A stretch of DNA of 37,888 nt from an uncultured Ruminococcus sp. (GCA_944415425.1 CALYBP010000015.1:1-37888); one strand, 5' to 3'; positions 8,493 through 18,174 are shown, counted from the first letter of the stretch. Translations and numbers: made by a program. Notes: generated from the sequence alone by a model not told the origin.

Positions 8493-8990
8493 TTATAAAA
8501 TTTCCTTAACGGATTTGCCGCGGATAGCAGCAACTTCCTCAGCAGTTCTTAAAGCTGCAAGTCCTGCAAGAGTAGCTCTGACTACGTTGCAGGGATTGTT
8601 TGAACGAAGAGCCTTTGTTCTGATGTCCTTGATGCCTACTGCGTCAACAACGGCACGAACAGGACCGCCTGCGATTACACCTGTACCGGGGGCAGCGGGC
8701 TTCATAAGCACTCTGCCTGCGCCGAACTCACCGATGATCTCATGAGGAATTGTTGTTCCTCTCAGCGATACCTTAATAAGGTTCTTCTTAGCGTCCTCGA
8801 TACCCTTGCGGATAGCATCGGGTACTTCGCCTGCCTTACCGATACCGAAACCTACTGTTCCGTTACCGTCGCCTACAACTACCAAAGCTGCAAACTTAAA
8901 TATACGACCGCCCTTAACCGTCTTTGATACACGGTTAATAGTAACGACTCTTTCTTTTAATTCGCCTGTTACTTCTACTGTTTTAGCCAA
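8493..8990 (-). CDS. rpsE: 30S ribosomal protein S5
   Basis: 165 residues. The double-stranded RNA-binding N-terminal domain contains [31 protein letters not shown]. The C-terminal domain has [25 protein letters not shown]5 is near the mRNA entry site and affects decoding accuracy. The sequence is without anomalies and lies 18 nt after rplR. Confidence 0.98.
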   Translation of the reverse strand: MAKTVEVTGELKERVVTINRVSKTVKGGRIFKFAALVVVGDGNGTVGFGIGKAGEVPDAIRKGIEDAKKNLIKVSLRGTTIPHEIIGEFGAGRVLMKPAAPGTGVIAGGPVRAVVDAVGIKDIRTKALRSNNPCNVVRATLAGLAALRTAEEVAAIRGKSVKEIL

Positions 8991-9008
8991 AGTTATTCCT
9001 CCTCTTCC

Positions 9009-9368
9009 TTAGAAATTGAGGCCGCCCTCACGGGCGCCTTCGGCCAATTCCTTAACACGGCCGTGATAGATATTACCGCCTCTGTCAAATACAACATCAA
9101 CGATATTTTTAGCCTTTGCACGCTCTGCGATAAGAGCGCCGACAGCCTTAGCTGCCGCTTTGTTTCCGCCGTTTCCTTCGATGGACTTGTCAAGGCTTGA
9201 TGCCTGAGCAAGTGTAACACCGGCCACATCGTCAATAATCTGAGCGTAGATGTTGCTTCTGGAGCGGAATACGCACAAACGGGGACAAGATGCTGTGCCG
9301 CTTACTTTGCTGCGCACTCTCTTATGGCGTTTTGCGCGTGCCTTTTTTGTATCAGGTCTGCTTACCAT
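9009..9368 (-). CDS. rplR: 50S ribosomal protein L18
   Basis: 119 residues. The basic N-terminus ([15 protein letters not shown]) and [18 protein letters not shown]-x-x-Y-H-G-R-V-K-x-L-A-x-x-A-R-E-x-G-L-x-F are diagnostic. L18 binds 5S rRNA in the central protuberance with L5. Confidence 0.98.
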   Translation of the reverse strand: MVSRPDTKKARAKRHKRVRSKVSGTASCPRLCVFRSRSNIYAQIIDDVAGVTLAQASSLDKSIEGNGGNKAAAKAVGALIAERAKAKNIVDVVFDRGGNIYHGRVKELAEGAREGGLNF

Positions 9369-9386
9369 TAATTATTCACTCCTTAA

Positions 9387-9929
9387 TTATTTACCCTTAC
9401 CGGCCTTGCCTTCCTTGCGGCGGATAACTTCGTCAGCGTACTTAATACCCTTGCCCTTATACGGCTCCGGCGGACGCTTCTCTCTTACTTCGGCAGCAAA
9501 CTGACCTACCTTTTGCTTATCTATGCCGACAATAACGATTTTGTTGGGATCCGGAACTTCAATTTTGATGTCGTCGGTATCCTCAACAATTACCTGGTGT
9601 GAATATCCGAGGTTCATTACGCACTTGTTGCCCTGCTTCTGAACACGGTAACCTACACCGTTTACTTCAAGCTCCTTCTTATAGCCCTCTGTAACACCGA
9701 TAACCATATTGTTTATAAGTGTTCTTGTGAGGCCGTGGAGAGAGCGGTTTTGCTTTTCGTCATTCGGGCGTGTTACTTCGATCACATCGCCCTTGATATC
9801 AACTGTAATTGCCTGATTGTATGCGAAGTCAAGCGTGCCCTTGGGACCCTTTACAGTAATTACGCCGTCTGCGATAGTTGCAGTAACTCCGGCGGGAATA
9901 TTTATAGGTTTTCTTCCAATTCGAGACAT
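9387..9929 (-). CDS. rplF: 50S ribosomal protein L6
   Basis: 180 residues from the ATG at 9929 (MSRIGRKPI). The open frame runs 7 codons further upstream, but the GAGGAGGTG ribosome binding site fits the 9929 start and MSRIGRK is the family N-terminus. Two L6 domains are present, ending with the signature R-x-P-E-P-Y-K-G-K-G-I-K-Y. L6 is near the GTPase-associated centre of the 50S subunit. Confidence 0.97.
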   Translation of the reverse strand: MSRIGRKPINIPAGVTATIADGVITVKGPKGTLDFAYNQAITVDIKGDVIEVTRPNDEKQNRSLHGLTRTLINNMVIGVTEGYKKELEVNGVGYRVQKQGNKCVMNLGYSHQVIVEDTDDIKIEVPDPNKIVIVGIDKQKVGQFAAEVREKRPPEPYKGKGIKYADEVIRRKEGKAGKGK

Positions 9930-9943
9930 TTTCGCACCTCCTC

Positions 9944-10342
9944 TTACCAAATGTAGGCGAGTACCTCGCCTCCGATATGCTCCTTGCGAGCCTCGCGGTC
10001 AGTCATAACACCCTTTGATGTTGAAATGATTGCAATACCGAGGCCCTTCATTACCTTGGGCATATCTTCTGCGTTGCTGTAAATACGCAAACCGGGCTTT
10101 GATACACGGCGAAGACCTGTAATTACAGGAGTTTTGCCGTCGTTGTATTTAAGTGTAACCTTAATTACGCCCTGCTTGCCGTCTTCTATAACTGTGAAAT
10201 TCTTGATGTAGCCTTCATCTACAAGAATCTGACAAATAGACTTCTTGAGGTTTGAAGCGGGAATTTCAACGGAATCGTGCTTTGCTGAGTTTGCGTTACG
10301 AATTCTTGTAAGTAAATCAGCAATTGTATCTGTAATCTGCAT
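9944..10342 (-). CDS. rpsH: 30S ribosomal protein S8
   Basis: 132 residues: [20 protein letters not shown] at the N-terminus and the C-terminal signature [13 protein letters not shown], both definitive. S8 is a primary 16S central-domain binder. In E. coli it represses spc-operon translation at rplE; the sequence around rplE here was not examined well enough to claim the same target. Confidence 0.98.
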   Translation of the reverse strand: MQITDTIADLLTRIRNANSAKHDSVEIPASNLKKSICQILVDEGYIKNFTVIEDGKQGVIKVTLKYNDGKTPVITGLRRVSKPGLRIYSNAEDMPKVMKGLGIAIISTSKGVMTDREARKEHIGGEVLAYIW

Positions 10343-10360
10343 TACCTTTTCCTCCCTTGC

Positions 10361-10546
10361 TTACCAGCTTGCTTTCTTTACGCCCGGAATTTCGCCCTTG
10401 TAAGCGAGCTCACGGAAGCAAATACGACAAATACCATACTTGCGGAGGTAGGCGTGTGGTCTACCACAGATATTACATCTTGAATACTCTCTTGTTGAGA
10501 ACTTCTGCTTTCTCTGCTGCTTAACTTTCATTGCAGTTTTAGCCAC
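10361..10546 (-). CDS. rpsZ: 30S ribosomal protein S14 type Z
   Basis: A 61-residue short S14 with the zinc ribbon [10 protein letters not shown]...-I-C-R-I-C-F-R-E (two C-x2-C pairs), the ancestral zinc-dependent form typical of Firmicutes. It lies in the 30S head. Organisms with this form often keep a zinc-free paralogue elsewhere for zinc starvation; none is in the window. Confidence 0.98.
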   Translation of the reverse strand: MAKTAMKVKQQRKQKFSTREYSRCNICGRPHAYLRKYGICRICFRELAYKGEIPGVKKASW

Positions 10547-10558
10547 AACAATCCCTCC

Positions 10559-11098
10559 TTACTTTGAAAACGGTGCGCCCATAAGAGCCAAAAGCTCACG
10601 AGCTTCTTCGTCTGTTTTAGCCGTGGTAACGAAGCAAATGTCCATACCGCGAACCTTGTCAATCTTGTCATAATCAATCTCAGGGAATATAAGCTGTTCC
10701 TTAAGACCCATATTGTAGTTACCTCTGCCGTCGAAAGAGTTGGGGTTAATACCTCTGAAGTCTCTTACACGGGGAAGAGCAACATTGAAGAGTCTGTCAA
10801 GAAACTCATACATTCTCTCGCCTCTGAGAGTAACCTTGCAGCCAATCGGCATGCCTTCTCTGAGCTTAAAGTTAGCAACTGATTTTCTTGCTCTGCATAT
10901 GAGAGGCTTCTGACCTGTGATGGCAGAAAGATCTGTGCAGATAGCGTCAATTACCTTGGAGTTATCTTTAGCTTCGCCTGCACCTACATTGACAACGATC
11001 TTGTCAAGCTTAGGAATCTGCATTGTGCTCTTGTAGGAGAACTTTGTCATAAGAGCAGGTGCAACTTCTTTTGAATAATATTCTTTAAGTCTTGCCAT
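10559..11098 (-). CDS. rplE: 50S ribosomal protein L5
   Basis: 179 residues. The motifs [25 protein letters not shown], and [30 protein letters not shown] are typical. L5 binds 5S rRNA and contacts P-site tRNA. Adjacent gaps are 12-14 nt. Confidence 0.98.
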   Translation of the reverse strand: MARLKEYYSKEVAPALMTKFSYKSTMQIPKLDKIVVNVGAGEAKDNSKVIDAICTDLSAITGQKPLICRARKSVANFKLREGMPIGCKVTLRGERMYEFLDRLFNVALPRVRDFRGINPNSFDGRGNYNMGLKEQLIFPEIDYDKIDKVRGMDICFVTTAKTDEEARELLALMGAPFSK

Positions 11099-11112
11099 AT
11101 CTTATATCCTCC

Positions 11113-11430
11113 TTACAGTGATTCCTTGCACTTAGCGCAAATTCTGCCCTTAGAGCCATCCTCAAAAATCTTGTGAGCAACTCTTGTAGGCTGTTTGCAG
11201 CGGGGGCACACGATCTGAACCTTGGAAGCATACATAGCGCCCTCAGCCTTAACTATACCGCCCTGCTCGCCCATCTTTCTGGGCTTAACATGCTTGGAAA
11301 CCATATTTACTTTCTCTACGATAACTTTTCCTTCTTTAGGGCTTACAGCCAATACCTGACCCTTTTTGCCCTTATCCTTACCGCTGATAACGATAACGGT
11401 GTCGCCTGTTTTTACATGAACCTTATTCAT
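11113..11430 (-). CDS. rplX: 50S ribosomal protein L24
   Basis: 105 residues. The N-terminal KOW domain has H-V-K-T-G-D-T-V-x-V-I-S-G-K-D-K-G-K-K-G-Q-V-L. The C-terminal region carries a C-P-R-C...C-A-K-C zinc ribbon, the four-Cys type found in many Firmicutes. It is an assembly-initiator protein at the exit-tunnel side. Confidence 0.97.
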   Translation of the reverse strand: MNKVHVKTGDTVIVISGKDKGKKGQVLAVSPKEGKVIVEKVNMVSKHVKPRKMGEQGGIVKAEGAMYASKVQIVCPRCKQPTRVAHKIFEDGSKGRICAKCKESL

Positions 11431-11444
11431 TGTGACACCTCCAA

Positions 11445-11813
11445 TTAAAGTACTTCGGGAGCGAGAGAGAGAATCTTCATAAAGTCCTTGTCACGAAGCT
11501 CTCTTGCTACCGGTCCGAAGATACGAGTTCCTCTCGGGTTCTTATCTTCCTTAATAATAACTGCCGCGTTTTCATCAAAGCGGATGTATGTTCCGTCCTC
11601 GCGTCTTACGCCCTTTGCCGAACGAACGACTACGGCCTTAACAACATCACCTTTTTTAACAACACCGCCGGGTGCTGCTTTTTTAACCGAGGCAACGATT
11701 ATATCGCCAATGTTGGCATATCTCCTTCTGGTACCGCCGAGTACACGAATGCACATAAGTTCCTTTGCGCCGGTGTTGTCGGCAACCTTGAGGATGGTTT
11801 GCTGTTGAATCAC
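11445..11813 (-). CDS. rplN: 50S ribosomal protein L14
   Basis: 122 residues, highly conserved: [20 protein letters not shown] at the start, then [19 protein letters not shown] and [16 protein letters not shown]14 is at the subunit interface and binds the silencing factor RsfS in many bacteria. Confidence 0.98.
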   Translation of the reverse strand: MIQQQTILKVADNTGAKELMCIRVLGGTRRRYANIGDIIVASVKKAAPGGVVKKGDVVKAVVVRSAKGVRREDGTYIRFDENAAVIIKEDKNPRGTRIFGPVARELRDKDFMKILSLAPEVL

Positions 11814-11846
11814 AGTGTATTCCTCCTTTTCTCAAAGCCGCTAAAC

Positions 11847-12104
11847 TTATTTAGCTTTCTCAATAATCTCGACGAGTCTCCATCTTTTATCCTTAGAAAG
11901 AGGACGGGTCTCCATAATCTTTACACGGTCGCCTACGTTGCACTCGTTTTTCTCGTCGTGTGCCTTAAAACGAACCGTACGCTTAACAATTTTGTTATAA
12001 AGCTTATGCTTTACGCTGTCTTCAACAGCAACAACAACAGTTTTGTCCATCTTGTTGCTTACAACTTTTCCGACAACGGTTTTTCTCATGTTTCTTTCAC
12101 TCAC
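11847..12104 (-). CDS. rpsQ: 30S ribosomal protein S17
   Basis: 85 residues starting at GTG (complement of 12102-12104), chosen because GAGGAGG lies 8 nt upstream. The protein has the S17 OB fold: [19 protein letters not shown] and the terminal signature [20 protein letters not shown]. It binds 16S helix 11. The gap to rplN is 33 nt. Confidence 0.97.
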   Translation of the reverse strand: MSERNMRKTVVGKVVSNKMDKTVVVAVEDSVKHKLYNKIVKRTVRFKAHDEKNECNVGDRVKIMETRPLSKDKRWRLVEIIEKAK

Positions 12105-12121
12105 TGTTAAGTCCTCCTCTC

Positions 12122-12325
12122 TTAAGCTTCTGTGCCGTTAAGTTCACGCTGGCGAAGAATTGTGGAAACTCTTGCAATGTCCTTTTTTACGGCACCGATT
12201 CTGGATGAGTTTTCGAGCTGGTTAACAGCAAGCTGGAAACGAAGATTGAATAATTCTTCCTTGAGTTCTGTGAGCTTTGTCTGAAGCTCTTCAACTGACA
12301 TTTCTCTTATCTCTGATGCTTTCAT
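12122..12325 (-). CDS. rpmC: 50S ribosomal protein L29
   Basis: 67 residues forming the two-helix L29 hairpin: [14 protein letters not shown], then [16 protein letters not shown] and [14 protein letters not shown]. It borders the exit tunnel next to L23. Its start overlaps the last base of the rplP stop, implying translational coupling. Confidence 0.97.
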   Translation of the reverse strand: MKASEIREMSVEELQTKLTELKEELFNLRFQLAVNQLENSSRIGAVKKDIARVSTILRQRELNGTEA

Positions 12326-12744
12326 TACTGCTCACCCTCCTCTTTCTTAACAAACTTGCACTTGATGGGAAGCTTCATAGCAGCAAGTCTGAGAGCTTCT
12401 CTTGCAGTTGCTTCATCAACGCCTGCAAGCTCGAACATTACTCTGCCGGGCTTAACTACTGCTACCCAATATTCGGGAGAACCTTTACCTGAACCCATTC
12501 GTGTTTCAGCGGGTTTTGCTGTAACGGGCTTATCGGGAAAGATTTTAATCCAAACCTTACCAAATCTTTTGCAGTAACGCGTCATAGCGATACGGGCTGC
12601 TTCAATCTGGTTTGAAGTGATCCATGCAGGCTCTGTTGCCTGAAGACCGTACTCACCGTAAGTAACCTTGTTACCACGGAGAGCCTTACCTGTCATACGA
12701 CCTCTGTGTACTCTTCTGTACTTAACTCTCTTTGGTAATAGCAT
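12325..12744 (-). CDS. rplP: 50S ribosomal protein L16
   Basis: 139 residues: [19 protein letters not shown] at the start, F-G-x-Y-G-L-Q-A-like [14 protein letters not shown], and [16 protein letters not shown]16 organises the peptidyl-transferase and elbow region. It overlaps by one base with both the rpsC stop (TAATG) and the rpmC start. Confidence 0.98.
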   Translation of the reverse strand: MLLPKRVKYRRVHRGRMTGKALRGNKVTYGEYGLQATEPAWITSNQIEAARIAMTRYCKRFGKVWIKIFPDKPVTAKPAETRMGSGKGSPEYWVAVVKPGRVMFELAGVDEATAREALRLAAMKLPIKCKFVKKEEGEQ

Positions 12745-13415
12745 TACTTTCTGCCTCCTTCTCTGCGGGGCTTTCTTGACTTAACTTCGTTTAAAACCTC
12801 ACCCTTGTAAAGCCAAACCTTAACGCCGATTTTACCGTAGGTTGTGTTAGCCTCTGCAAAACCGTAGTCAATGTCTGCACGAAGTGTCTGAAGCGGAATA
12901 GTACCCTCGTGGTACTGCTCTGAACGAGCGATTTCAGCACCGCCGAGACGGCCTGAACACATTACTTTAATACCCTTTGCTCCGCGGCGCATTGCGTTGC
13001 CAATAGACTGCTTCATAGCGCGGCGGAAAGAAATTCTCTTCTCAAGCTGCTGAGCAATGCTCTCTGCTGTGAGCTGAGCGTCAAGCTCGGGCGCCTTAAC
13101 TTCAACAATATTGATAGCAACGGGCTTGTTGAGCGTAGCCTCGCACTGTGCCTTGAGCTTCTCGATTTCCGAGCCGCCCTTACCGATAACAAGACCGGGC
13201 TTTGCGCAGTGAATGCTGATTCTTACTCTTTTGCCGTCACGCTCAATTTCAATCTTTGAGATACCGAAGTTGTAAAGCTGAGCCTTCAGAGTTTTACGGA
13301 GGTTGTAGTCCTCAACGAGTGTAGCACCGAAGTCTTTCTTGTTTGCAAACCAACGGGAATCCCAATCTTTAATTACACCGACACGAAGACCGTGCGGATT
13401 AACTTTCTGACCCAT
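12744..13415 (-). CDS. rpsC: 30S ribosomal protein S3
   Basis: 223 residues: [20 protein letters not shown], a type-II KH domain with V-I-G-K-G-G-S-E-I, then the C-terminal domain with [24 protein letters not shown]3 is at the mRNA entry pore and contributes to mRNA unwinding. It is 14 nt downstream of rplV. Confidence 0.98.
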   Translation of the reverse strand: MGQKVNPHGLRVGVIKDWDSRWFANKKDFGATLVEDYNLRKTLKAQLYNFGISKIEIERDGKRVRISIHCAKPGLVIGKGGSEIEKLKAQCEATLNKPVAINIVEVKAPELDAQLTAESIAQQLEKRISFRRAMKQSIGNAMRRGAKGIKVMCSGRLGGAEIARSEQYHEGTIPLQTLRADIDYGFAEANTTYGKIGVKVWLYKGEVLNEVKSRKPRREGGRK

Positions 13416-13429
13416 ACTAAAACCTCCCC

Positions 13430-13768
13430 TTAGTCTTCTTTTTCCTTGAGAACGAGGGTAATGTGAGAAGTTCTCTTGTTGATTCTGAACGCTCTGCCCT
13501 GTGCTCTCGGACGAATTCTTTTAAGGATGGGGCCTGCTGTTGCGTTGCACTCTGCAACGAAAAGCTTGGATACATCCATATCATGGTTGTTCTCAGCATT
13601 TGCCATAGCTGAATGGAGCAGCTTTAAAAGCGGCTCGCAAGCGGCCTTGGGAGTGTGCTTAAGAACAGCTTCCGCATATCTGACATCCTTGCCTCTGATG
13701 AGGTCAAGAACAACGCCGATTTTGCGGGGTGAAATACGAACAAATTTAGCATTTGCCTTTGCTTCCAT
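13430..13768 (-). CDS. rplV: 50S ribosomal protein L22
   Basis: 112 residues from the ATG at 13768 ([16 protein letters not shown]). A TTG two codons earlier is possible but would leave only 4 nt to the AGGAG ribosome binding site. The body has [14 protein letters not shown] and the C-terminal loop signature [18 protein letters not shown]22's loop lines the exit tunnel. Confidence 0.96.
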   Translation of the reverse strand: MEAKANAKFVRISPRKIGVVLDLIRGKDVRYAEAVLKHTPKAACEPLLKLLHSAMANAENNHDMDVSKLFVAECNATAGPILKRIRPRAQGRAFRINKRTSHITLVLKEKED

Positions 13769-13788
13769 CTGCAATACTCTCCTTCCGC

Positions 13789-14061
13789 TTATTTGCTTGT
13801 CTTTGAACCGGCGTGTCCCTTAAAGGTTCTTGTAGGAGCAAACTCACCGAGCTTGTGTCCTACCATATCTTCAGTTACATATACCGGAACATGCTTACGG
13901 CCGTCGTGAACGGCGAATGTGTGACCTACAAACTCAGGAAAGATTGTTGAACTTCTTGACCAAGTCTTTAAAATTCTCTTCTCGCCTGATTCGTTCATTT
14001 CAAGAACCCTTTTGAGCAGTACAGGCTGAACAAAGGGACCCTTTTTAGTACTTCTACTCAT
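13789..14061 (-). CDS. rpsS: 30S ribosomal protein S19
   Basis: 90 residues: [48 protein letters not shown]19 binds with S13 in the 30S head. Normal length and place between rplB and rplV. Confidence 0.98.
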   Translation of the reverse strand: MSRSTKKGPFVQPVLLKRVLEMNESGEKRILKTWSRSSTIFPEFVGHTFAVHDGRKHVPVYVTEDMVGHKLGEFAPTRTFKGHAGSKTSK

Positions 14062-14084
14062 AGTTATAAGCTCCTTTCTCTGCC

Positions 14085-14918
14085 TTACTTACCGTTTCTT
14101 CTGCGAACGATAAGCTTATCGCTGCTCTTATTATTCTTACGAGTCTTGTAACCGAGAGCCGGCTTACCCCAAGGAGTAACAGGTCCCGGACGGCCGACCG
14201 GTGATTTACCCTCACCACCGCCGTGCGGGTGGTCGTTCGGGTTCATAACAGAACCGCGGACTGTCGGACGCCAGCCCATATTTCTCTTACGGCCTGCCTT
14301 ACCGATTTTTACATTCTCGTGGTCAACATTTCCTACCTGGCCGATAGTAGCCATGCAGCTTTCAGGAACATTTCTGAGCTCGCCCGAAGGAAGTCTTAAC
14401 AAAGCGAGTCCGTTTTCTCTTGCCATAAGCTGAGCCATGTTACCTGCCGAACGAGCAAGCTGTGCGCCTCTGCCGGGGTAAAGCTCAACATTGTGGATAA
14501 ATGTACCTACGGGAATTGCTGTAAGCGGAAGTGCGTTGCCGGGCTTAATATCAGCATTTTCACCTGCGAGTACCTTATCGCCTACTTTAAGTCCCTCGGG
14601 AGCGATAATGTAAGCTTTCTCTCCGTCGGTGTACTCTACAAGAGCGATAAATGCCGAACGGTTAGGATCGTACTCAAGTGTCTTTACTGTGCCCTCAACA
14701 TCAAACTTCTGACGTTTGAAATCAATGATACGGTACTTTCTGCGGTTACCGCCGCCTCTGTGACGAACGGTGATTCTGCCGTAGCTGTTACGGCCTGACT
14801 TCTTGCTTAAAGGAGCAAGGAGACTCTTTTCGGGCTCAACCTTTGAAAGGACCGAATAATCTGTAACCGACATATTTCTTCTTGAGTTAATGGTCGGCTT
14901 ATAAACTTTAATGGCCAT
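14085..14918 (-). CDS. rplB: 50S ribosomal protein L2
   Basis: 277 residues. Diagnostic parts are the basic N-terminal [16 protein letters not shown], the central SH3/OB segments, and the C-terminal [21 protein letters not shown] with the conserved His implicated in peptidyl transfer. The 80-nt gap to rplW is larger than its neighbours and holds a small GGGAAA/TTTCCC hairpin at 14949-14966. Confidence 0.98.
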   Translation of the reverse strand: MAIKVYKPTINSRRNMSVTDYSVLSKVEPEKSLLAPLSKKSGRNSYGRITVRHRGGGNRRKYRIIDFKRQKFDVEGTVKTLEYDPNRSAFIALVEYTDGEKAYIIAPEGLKVGDKVLAGENADIKPGNALPLTAIPVGTFIHNVELYPGRGAQLARSAGNMAQLMARENGLALLRLPSGELRNVPESCMATIGQVGNVDHENVKIGKAGRKRNMGWRPTVRGSVMNPNDHPHGGGEGKSPVGRPGPVTPWGKPALGYKTRKNNKSSDKLIVRRRNGK

Positions 14919-14998
14919 TTGGTTTCACTCTCCTCATGATGGCTTTGCGGGAAAATGGCGTTTCCCATACATTCTGCCTGAAAATTTTAAATTCAGAC

Positions 14999-15292
14999 TT
15001 ACATCATGCCTTCAAAAAATTCGATAGGCTTGCTGTCTTCTGTTAATGTGATGATTGCTTTCTTCCAGCTCTTTGTGTAGCCGCCGTTGTTTCTGCCCTG
15101 ACGACGGAACTTGCCGCGAACGCTTACGGTATTAACCTTTGCAACCTTAACCTTGAAGATCTCTTCGCAAGCTTTTGCAATTTCAATTTTGTTAGCTGTT
15201 TTAGCTACCTCGAAAGTATATACCTTATTAACTGCGCCGAGCATACTTTTTTCAGTGATAACAGGGCGGATTACGATATCATGAGCTATCAT
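14999..15292 (-). CDS. rplW: 50S ribosomal protein L23
   Basis: 97 residues: [11 protein letters not shown] at the start, then [26 protein letters not shown], typical of L23. It forms the docking site for trigger factor and SRP at the tunnel exit. Its ATG overlaps the rplD stop by 4 nt (ATGA), implying coupling. Confidence 0.97.
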   Translation of the reverse strand: MIAHDIVIRPVITEKSMLGAVNKVYTFEVAKTANKIEIAKACEEIFKVKVAKVNTVSVRGKFRRQGRNNGGYTKSWKKAIITLTEDSKPIEFFEGMM

Positions 15293-15912
15293 GCATATAC
15301 CTCCTCTATCTTGCTTACGGCATCCTTAACGATTACGAGCTTGTCAGCGTGGAGAATGTCATAAACATTCAATGTGTTGACCTGAGCTGTCTTTACGCCG
15401 GGGATGTTGTTAGCTGATTTAATAACCTTGCTGTCAACCTCGGGCAAAACTATGAGAGCCTTTTTGTCAGCCTCAATTGCCTTGAGCATAGCAACGATTG
15501 TCTTTGTCTTGTAATCATCCATTGTGATTGCGTCAACAACGATGATCTCGTTTTCTTTAGCCTTTGAAGAGAAAGCCGACTTCATAGCAAGTCTTCTTAC
15601 CTTCTTATTTACAGAAAATCTGTAATCTCTTGGCTTGGGAGCAAAAACGACGCCGCCGTGTGTCCACTGCGGAGCACGAGTTGAACCCTGTCTTGCTCGT
15701 CCTGTACCCTTCTGTCTCCACGGCTTTTTACCGCCGCCGGAAACCTCGGATCTTGTAAGAGCGGACTGTGTACCCTGACGCTGTGCTGCAAGATAGTTAA
15801 CTACCATCTGGTGCATAACTGCTGCGTTGGGCTCAATACCGAATACGGAATCAGCGAGATCGATTGTGCCGACCTTCTTGCCTTCCATATTTACTACTGA
15901 TAAACTTGGCAT
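15289..15912 (-). CDS. rplD: 50S ribosomal protein L4
   Basis: 207 residues with the L4 loop [33 protein letters not shown] that reaches the exit tunnel. In E. coli L4 is the S10-operon repressor, acting on the leader by transcription attenuation. An attenuator-like leader precedes this operon too, so L4 is a candidate feedback regulator here (inference). Confidence 0.98.
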   Translation of the reverse strand: MPSLSVVNMEGKKVGTIDLADSVFGIEPNAAVMHQMVVNYLAAQRQGTQSALTRSEVSGGGKKPWRQKGTGRARQGSTRAPQWTHGGVVFAPKPRDYRFSVNKKVRRLAMKSAFSSKAKENEIIVVDAITMDDYKTKTIVAMLKAIEADKKALIVLPEVDSKVIKSANNIPGVKTAQVNTLNVYDILHADKLVIVKDAVSKIEEVYA

Positions 15913-15928
15913 TTATAATCCCCCTTCC

Positions 15929-16561
15929 TTAAGCCTTAACGGAATCTTTGAGAACAACGATTCCCTTGTTTGGTCCGGGAACAGCACCCTTTACAGCGAT
16001 GAGGTTGTTTTCAGCGTCAACCTTTACAACTGTGAGATTCTGAACTGTTACCTGTTCTGCACCGAGGTGACCTGCCATTCTCTTGCCCTTCCAAACTCTT
16101 GAGGGAGATGAGCAGGCACCGATTGAGCCGCCGTGACGAACGCAGGGGCCGGTACCGTGTGATTCTTTAAGACGATGGAAGTTCCATCTCTTGATAACAC
16201 CTGCTGTACCCTTACCTTTGCTCTTGCCGGTTACATCAATCTTGTCGCCGGGGGTGAATACATCTGCTTTAACGAGGTCGCCTACATTGTAAGCGTCTGT
16301 GTCGGTAAAGCGGAACTCTTTGAGAGTTTTCTTGGGAGCTACGCCTGCTTTGTCGAAAAATCCCTTCATAGGCTTTGTAACCTTGTGGGGCTTTAAGTCG
16401 CCGTATCCGAGCTGAACGGATGCGTAGCCGTCGTTTTCAACTGTTTTCTTGGCTGTAACCACGCAAGGGCCTGCCTCGATAACAGTTACGGGAATTACTA
16501 CTCCCTTTTCATCGAAAATCTGTGTCATACCGATTTTCTTGCCGATGATTGCTTTCTGCAT
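15929..16561 (-). CDS. rplC: 50S ribosomal protein L3
   Basis: 210 residues: [16 protein letters not shown] at the N-terminus and the central signature with [15 protein letters not shown]3 is an early assembly protein reaching the peptidyl-transferase centre. It carries Q in the loop Q-N-L-T-V-V-like region as usual. The 76-nt gap to rpsJ contains a short inverted repeat TTGGC/GCCAA near 16589-16602. Confidence 0.98.
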   Translation of the reverse strand: MQKAIIGKKIGMTQIFDEKGVVIPVTVIEAGPCVVTAKKTVENDGYASVQLGYGDLKPHKVTKPMKGFFDKAGVAPKKTLKEFRFTDTDAYNVGDLVKADVFTPGDKIDVTGKSKGKGTAGVIKRWNFHRLKESHGTGPCVRHGGSIGACSSPSRVWKGKRMAGHLGAEQVTVQNLTVVKVDAENNLIAVKGAVPGPNKGIVVLKDSVKA

Positions 16562-16637
16562 GAATATATCCTCCTTGTAGGTTATTGGTTGGCTTGCGCC
16601 AACATGACCCTGTCTGCTTGTAGGTTGGTATCAGCGA

Positions 16638-16949
16638 TTATAATTTAATCTCGATATCAACGCCGGCAGGGAGCTCTAAGCTCATAAGAGCCTCGACTGT
16701 CTTGTTTGACGGTCTTAAGATGTCGATAAGACGCTTGTGGGTTCTCATCTCGAACTGCTCACGGCTGTCCTTGTACTTGTGAACAGCACGGAGAATTGTT
16801 ACGATCTGCTTCTCGGTAGGAAGCGGAACCGGACCGGATACTCTTGCGCCTGTGCGCTTAGCTGTTGCCACGATTCTCTCTGCCGACTGATCGACGAGCT
16901 GATGATCATAACCCTTTAATCTTATTCTAATCTTTTCCTTGACTGCCAT
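16638..16949 (-). CDS. rpsJ: 30S ribosomal protein S10
   Basis: 103 residues from the ATG at 16949 ([18 protein letters not shown]). The open frame continues 29 codons upstream, but AAGGAGG lies 8 nt before this ATG and the upstream part is non-homologous leader RNA. Signature: [15 protein letters not shown] and H-K-R-L-I-D-I-L. S10 is in the 30S head and is also NusE, a partner of NusB and NusG. It is the first gene of the superoperon. Confidence 0.97.
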   Translation of the reverse strand: MAVKEKIRIRLKGYDHQLVDQSAERIVATAKRTGARVSGPVPLPTEKQIVTILRAVHKYKDSREQFEMRTHKRLIDILRPSNKTVEALMSLELPAGVDIEIKL

Positions 16950-17320
16950 TATCGTCGCCTCCTTAAAATTCTTGCGAGCTTTTTCTTGCTTATCAAACTC
17001 TGCCGCAGTTGAACGCGGCGGATATTTGGTTTGCAAGCCGTAGCTCTTCGTAGTTGGCGGGCGTTTGCTCTCAAAACTTTTTTTGAAACTCTGCCGGGTG
17101 TTTCATCACCCTGCATTAAAAAACCCGTTTAACTATTCAGTTAACCGGGAATGTCCTGAAAGCTTTTGAGCACAGCTATGGCAAAGCAACCCTATTGACA
17201 TAGTTACACTCTGATTGATTCAAAATAAATCGCCCGGTTTAAAATCGGACATACTCCACGGAAAAACCGGCGAATTCGCCGCAACCTCCCGCTTCATCGC
17301 ATATCTTGTGCAGTCACGCA
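16950..17320 (-). promoter_or_regulatory. S10 operon 5' leader with switch-like structure
   Basis: About 370 nt of non-coding leader runs from the predicted start to rpsJ. In transcript order it holds CCGGTTT (17270-17264), AAACCGGG (17240-17233), the terminator hairpin (17149-17124 plus U-run), a GGGTG/CACCC hairpin (17111-17096), and GCCGC/GCGGC (17019-17002). AAACCGG can pair with the first element (7 bp) or, as AACCGGG, with the 5' arm of the terminator (7 bp). These are mutually exclusive folds, as in attenuators. The sequence GGCAGAGTTT recurs at 17096-17086 and 17005-16995 with one more shared base. The ligand is unknown; L4 is a candidate. Confidence 0.6.
17118..17149 (-). terminator. 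Attenuator terminator in S10 leader
   Basis: A 10-bp stem with one mismatch (17140-17149 with 17124-17133), a 6-nt loop and six consecutive T on the minus strand (complement of 17118-17123). It lies about 170 nt upstream of rpsJ and within its leader, so it must be read through for ribosomal protein expression. Confidence 0.75.
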
Positions 17321-17326
17321 AGTGTT

Positions 17327-17355
17327 ATTATACTATGTATCGGCAATTTATTCAA
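17327..17355 (-). promoter_or_regulatory. Sigma-A promoter of the S10 operon
   Basis: Minus strand TTGAAT (complement of 17350-17355), 17-nt spacer, consensus TATAAT (complement of 17327-17332). It is the only good promoter upstream of rpsJ and fits a highly expressed operon. Confidence 0.75.
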
Positions 17356-17426
17356 GGTTTTATAAAAATAAGTCTGTGTAGAATTTTTAAACATTTTTCG
17401 AGTTGTTTTTATGCAATATATACATA

Positions 17427-17455
17427 TTGTCAAATTCATCGGCATAAAGTATAAT
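17427..17455 (+). promoter_or_regulatory. Sigma-A promoter of the adenosyltransferase gene
   Basis: TTGTCA at 17427-17432, 17-nt spacer, TATAAT at 17450-17455. It is divergent from the S10 promoter about 100 bp away. The leader of about 130 nt to the ATG is very AT-rich and shows no cobalamin riboswitch motif I can recognise. Confidence 0.65.
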
Positions 17456-17592
17456 TATGTTAGCAGATACTGATTCATCGACGCTTTTTTCATTATAATA
17501 TAAACAGTAATTATAATTATAATAAAAGAAGATATATTTGCAAATCACATATTGTTATAAAAATGAAAGCAAAGTGAAATTCGGAGGTATTT

Positions 17593-18108
17593 ATGATCCA
17601 TGTATATTACGGCGACGGCAAAGGCAAAACGACCGCTGCCGTAGGGCTTGCCGCTCGTGCAGCAGGCAGTAAAATGAAGGTTTTATTTGTACAGTTCCTG
17701 AAAACCGAGTTTTCTGGTGAGCGCCACACGCTGAGCCACACGGAAAACGTAACGCTTACACTTTGTCCTCTTGAATTGAAATTCACATTTCAAATGGACG
17801 AAAACGAAAAGGCTCAGGCTGCAAAGATTTTTAAGGGAATTTTTGAAAGCAGCGTTACAACGGCGCTCACTGAGCGTTATGATATGGTAGTACTTGACGA
17901 GATATTTGATGTTATAAACTGCGGGATGGTGTCGGAAGCAGATGTGTTTGAATTTGTCACAAACGCTCCGGCAAGTATGGAAATTGTTATGACCGGTCAC
18001 AATCCACCTGAAAAATTTATTGAAACGGCGGACTATGTAACGGAATTTAAAAAAATAAAACATCCTTACGACCGCGGCATAACGGGCAGGATCGGAATAG
18101 AATTCTAA
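17593..18108 (+). CDS. Cob(I)alamin adenosyltransferase, CobA/CobO/BtuR type
   Basis: 171 residues. The N-terminal P-loop GDGKGKTT lies at residues 7-14 and the Walker B-like VVLDEI at 99-104, followed by G-H-N-P-P and A-D-Y-V-T-E-F-x-K-x-K-H-P-Y-x-x-G-I-x-x-R-x-G-I-E-F, which are the CobA-family C-terminal motifs. The enzyme transfers the adenosyl group of ATP to reduced cobalt of corrinoids, making the coenzyme form. Start ATG with GGAGG upstream. It is a monocistronic orphan: no corrinoid biosynthesis or transport gene is near, which suggests salvage of imported corrinoid rather than de novo synthesis (inference). Convergent with the ectB-like gene. Confidence 0.93.
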   Translation: MIHVYYGDGKGKTTAAVGLAARAAGSKMKVLFVQFLKTEFSGERHTLSHTENVTLTLCPLELKFTFQMDENEKAQAAKIFKGIFESSVTTALTERYDMVVLDEIFDVINCGMVSEADVFEFVTNAPASMEIVMTGHNPPEKFIETADYVTEFKKIKHPYDRGITGRIGIEF

Positions 18109-18126
18109 ACGGTTTTCCTTGTAATT

Positions 18127-18174
18127 AAAATAAGTTAACGGCTGACAAAGCAAACGCTCTGCCAGCCTTATTTT
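18127..18174. terminator. Bidirectional terminator between convergent genes
   Basis: An imperfect long stem: AAAATAA (18127-18133) with TTATTTT (18168-18174), and GGCTG (18140-18144) with CAGCC (18163-18167), with a bulge between the two on the left arm. A/T runs at both bases let it serve both strands. It overlaps the stop codon of the ectB-like gene. Confidence 0.6.

Noticed and set aside
16950..17036. N-terminal extension of S10 by 29 codons
   Set aside because: The extension is not S10-like, and a strong AAGGAGG site precedes the internal ATG at 16949; the region is leader RNA.
17215..17454. Plus-strand 79-codon open frame in the S10/adenosyltransferase intergenic region
   Set aside because: No ribosome binding site or domain; it covers the S10 promoter and leader and the next promoter.
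17456..17592. Cobalamin riboswitch before the adenosyltransferase
   Set aside because: The leader is about 130 nt, very AT-rich and lacks a recognisable B12-box or a hairpin masking the ribosome binding site.
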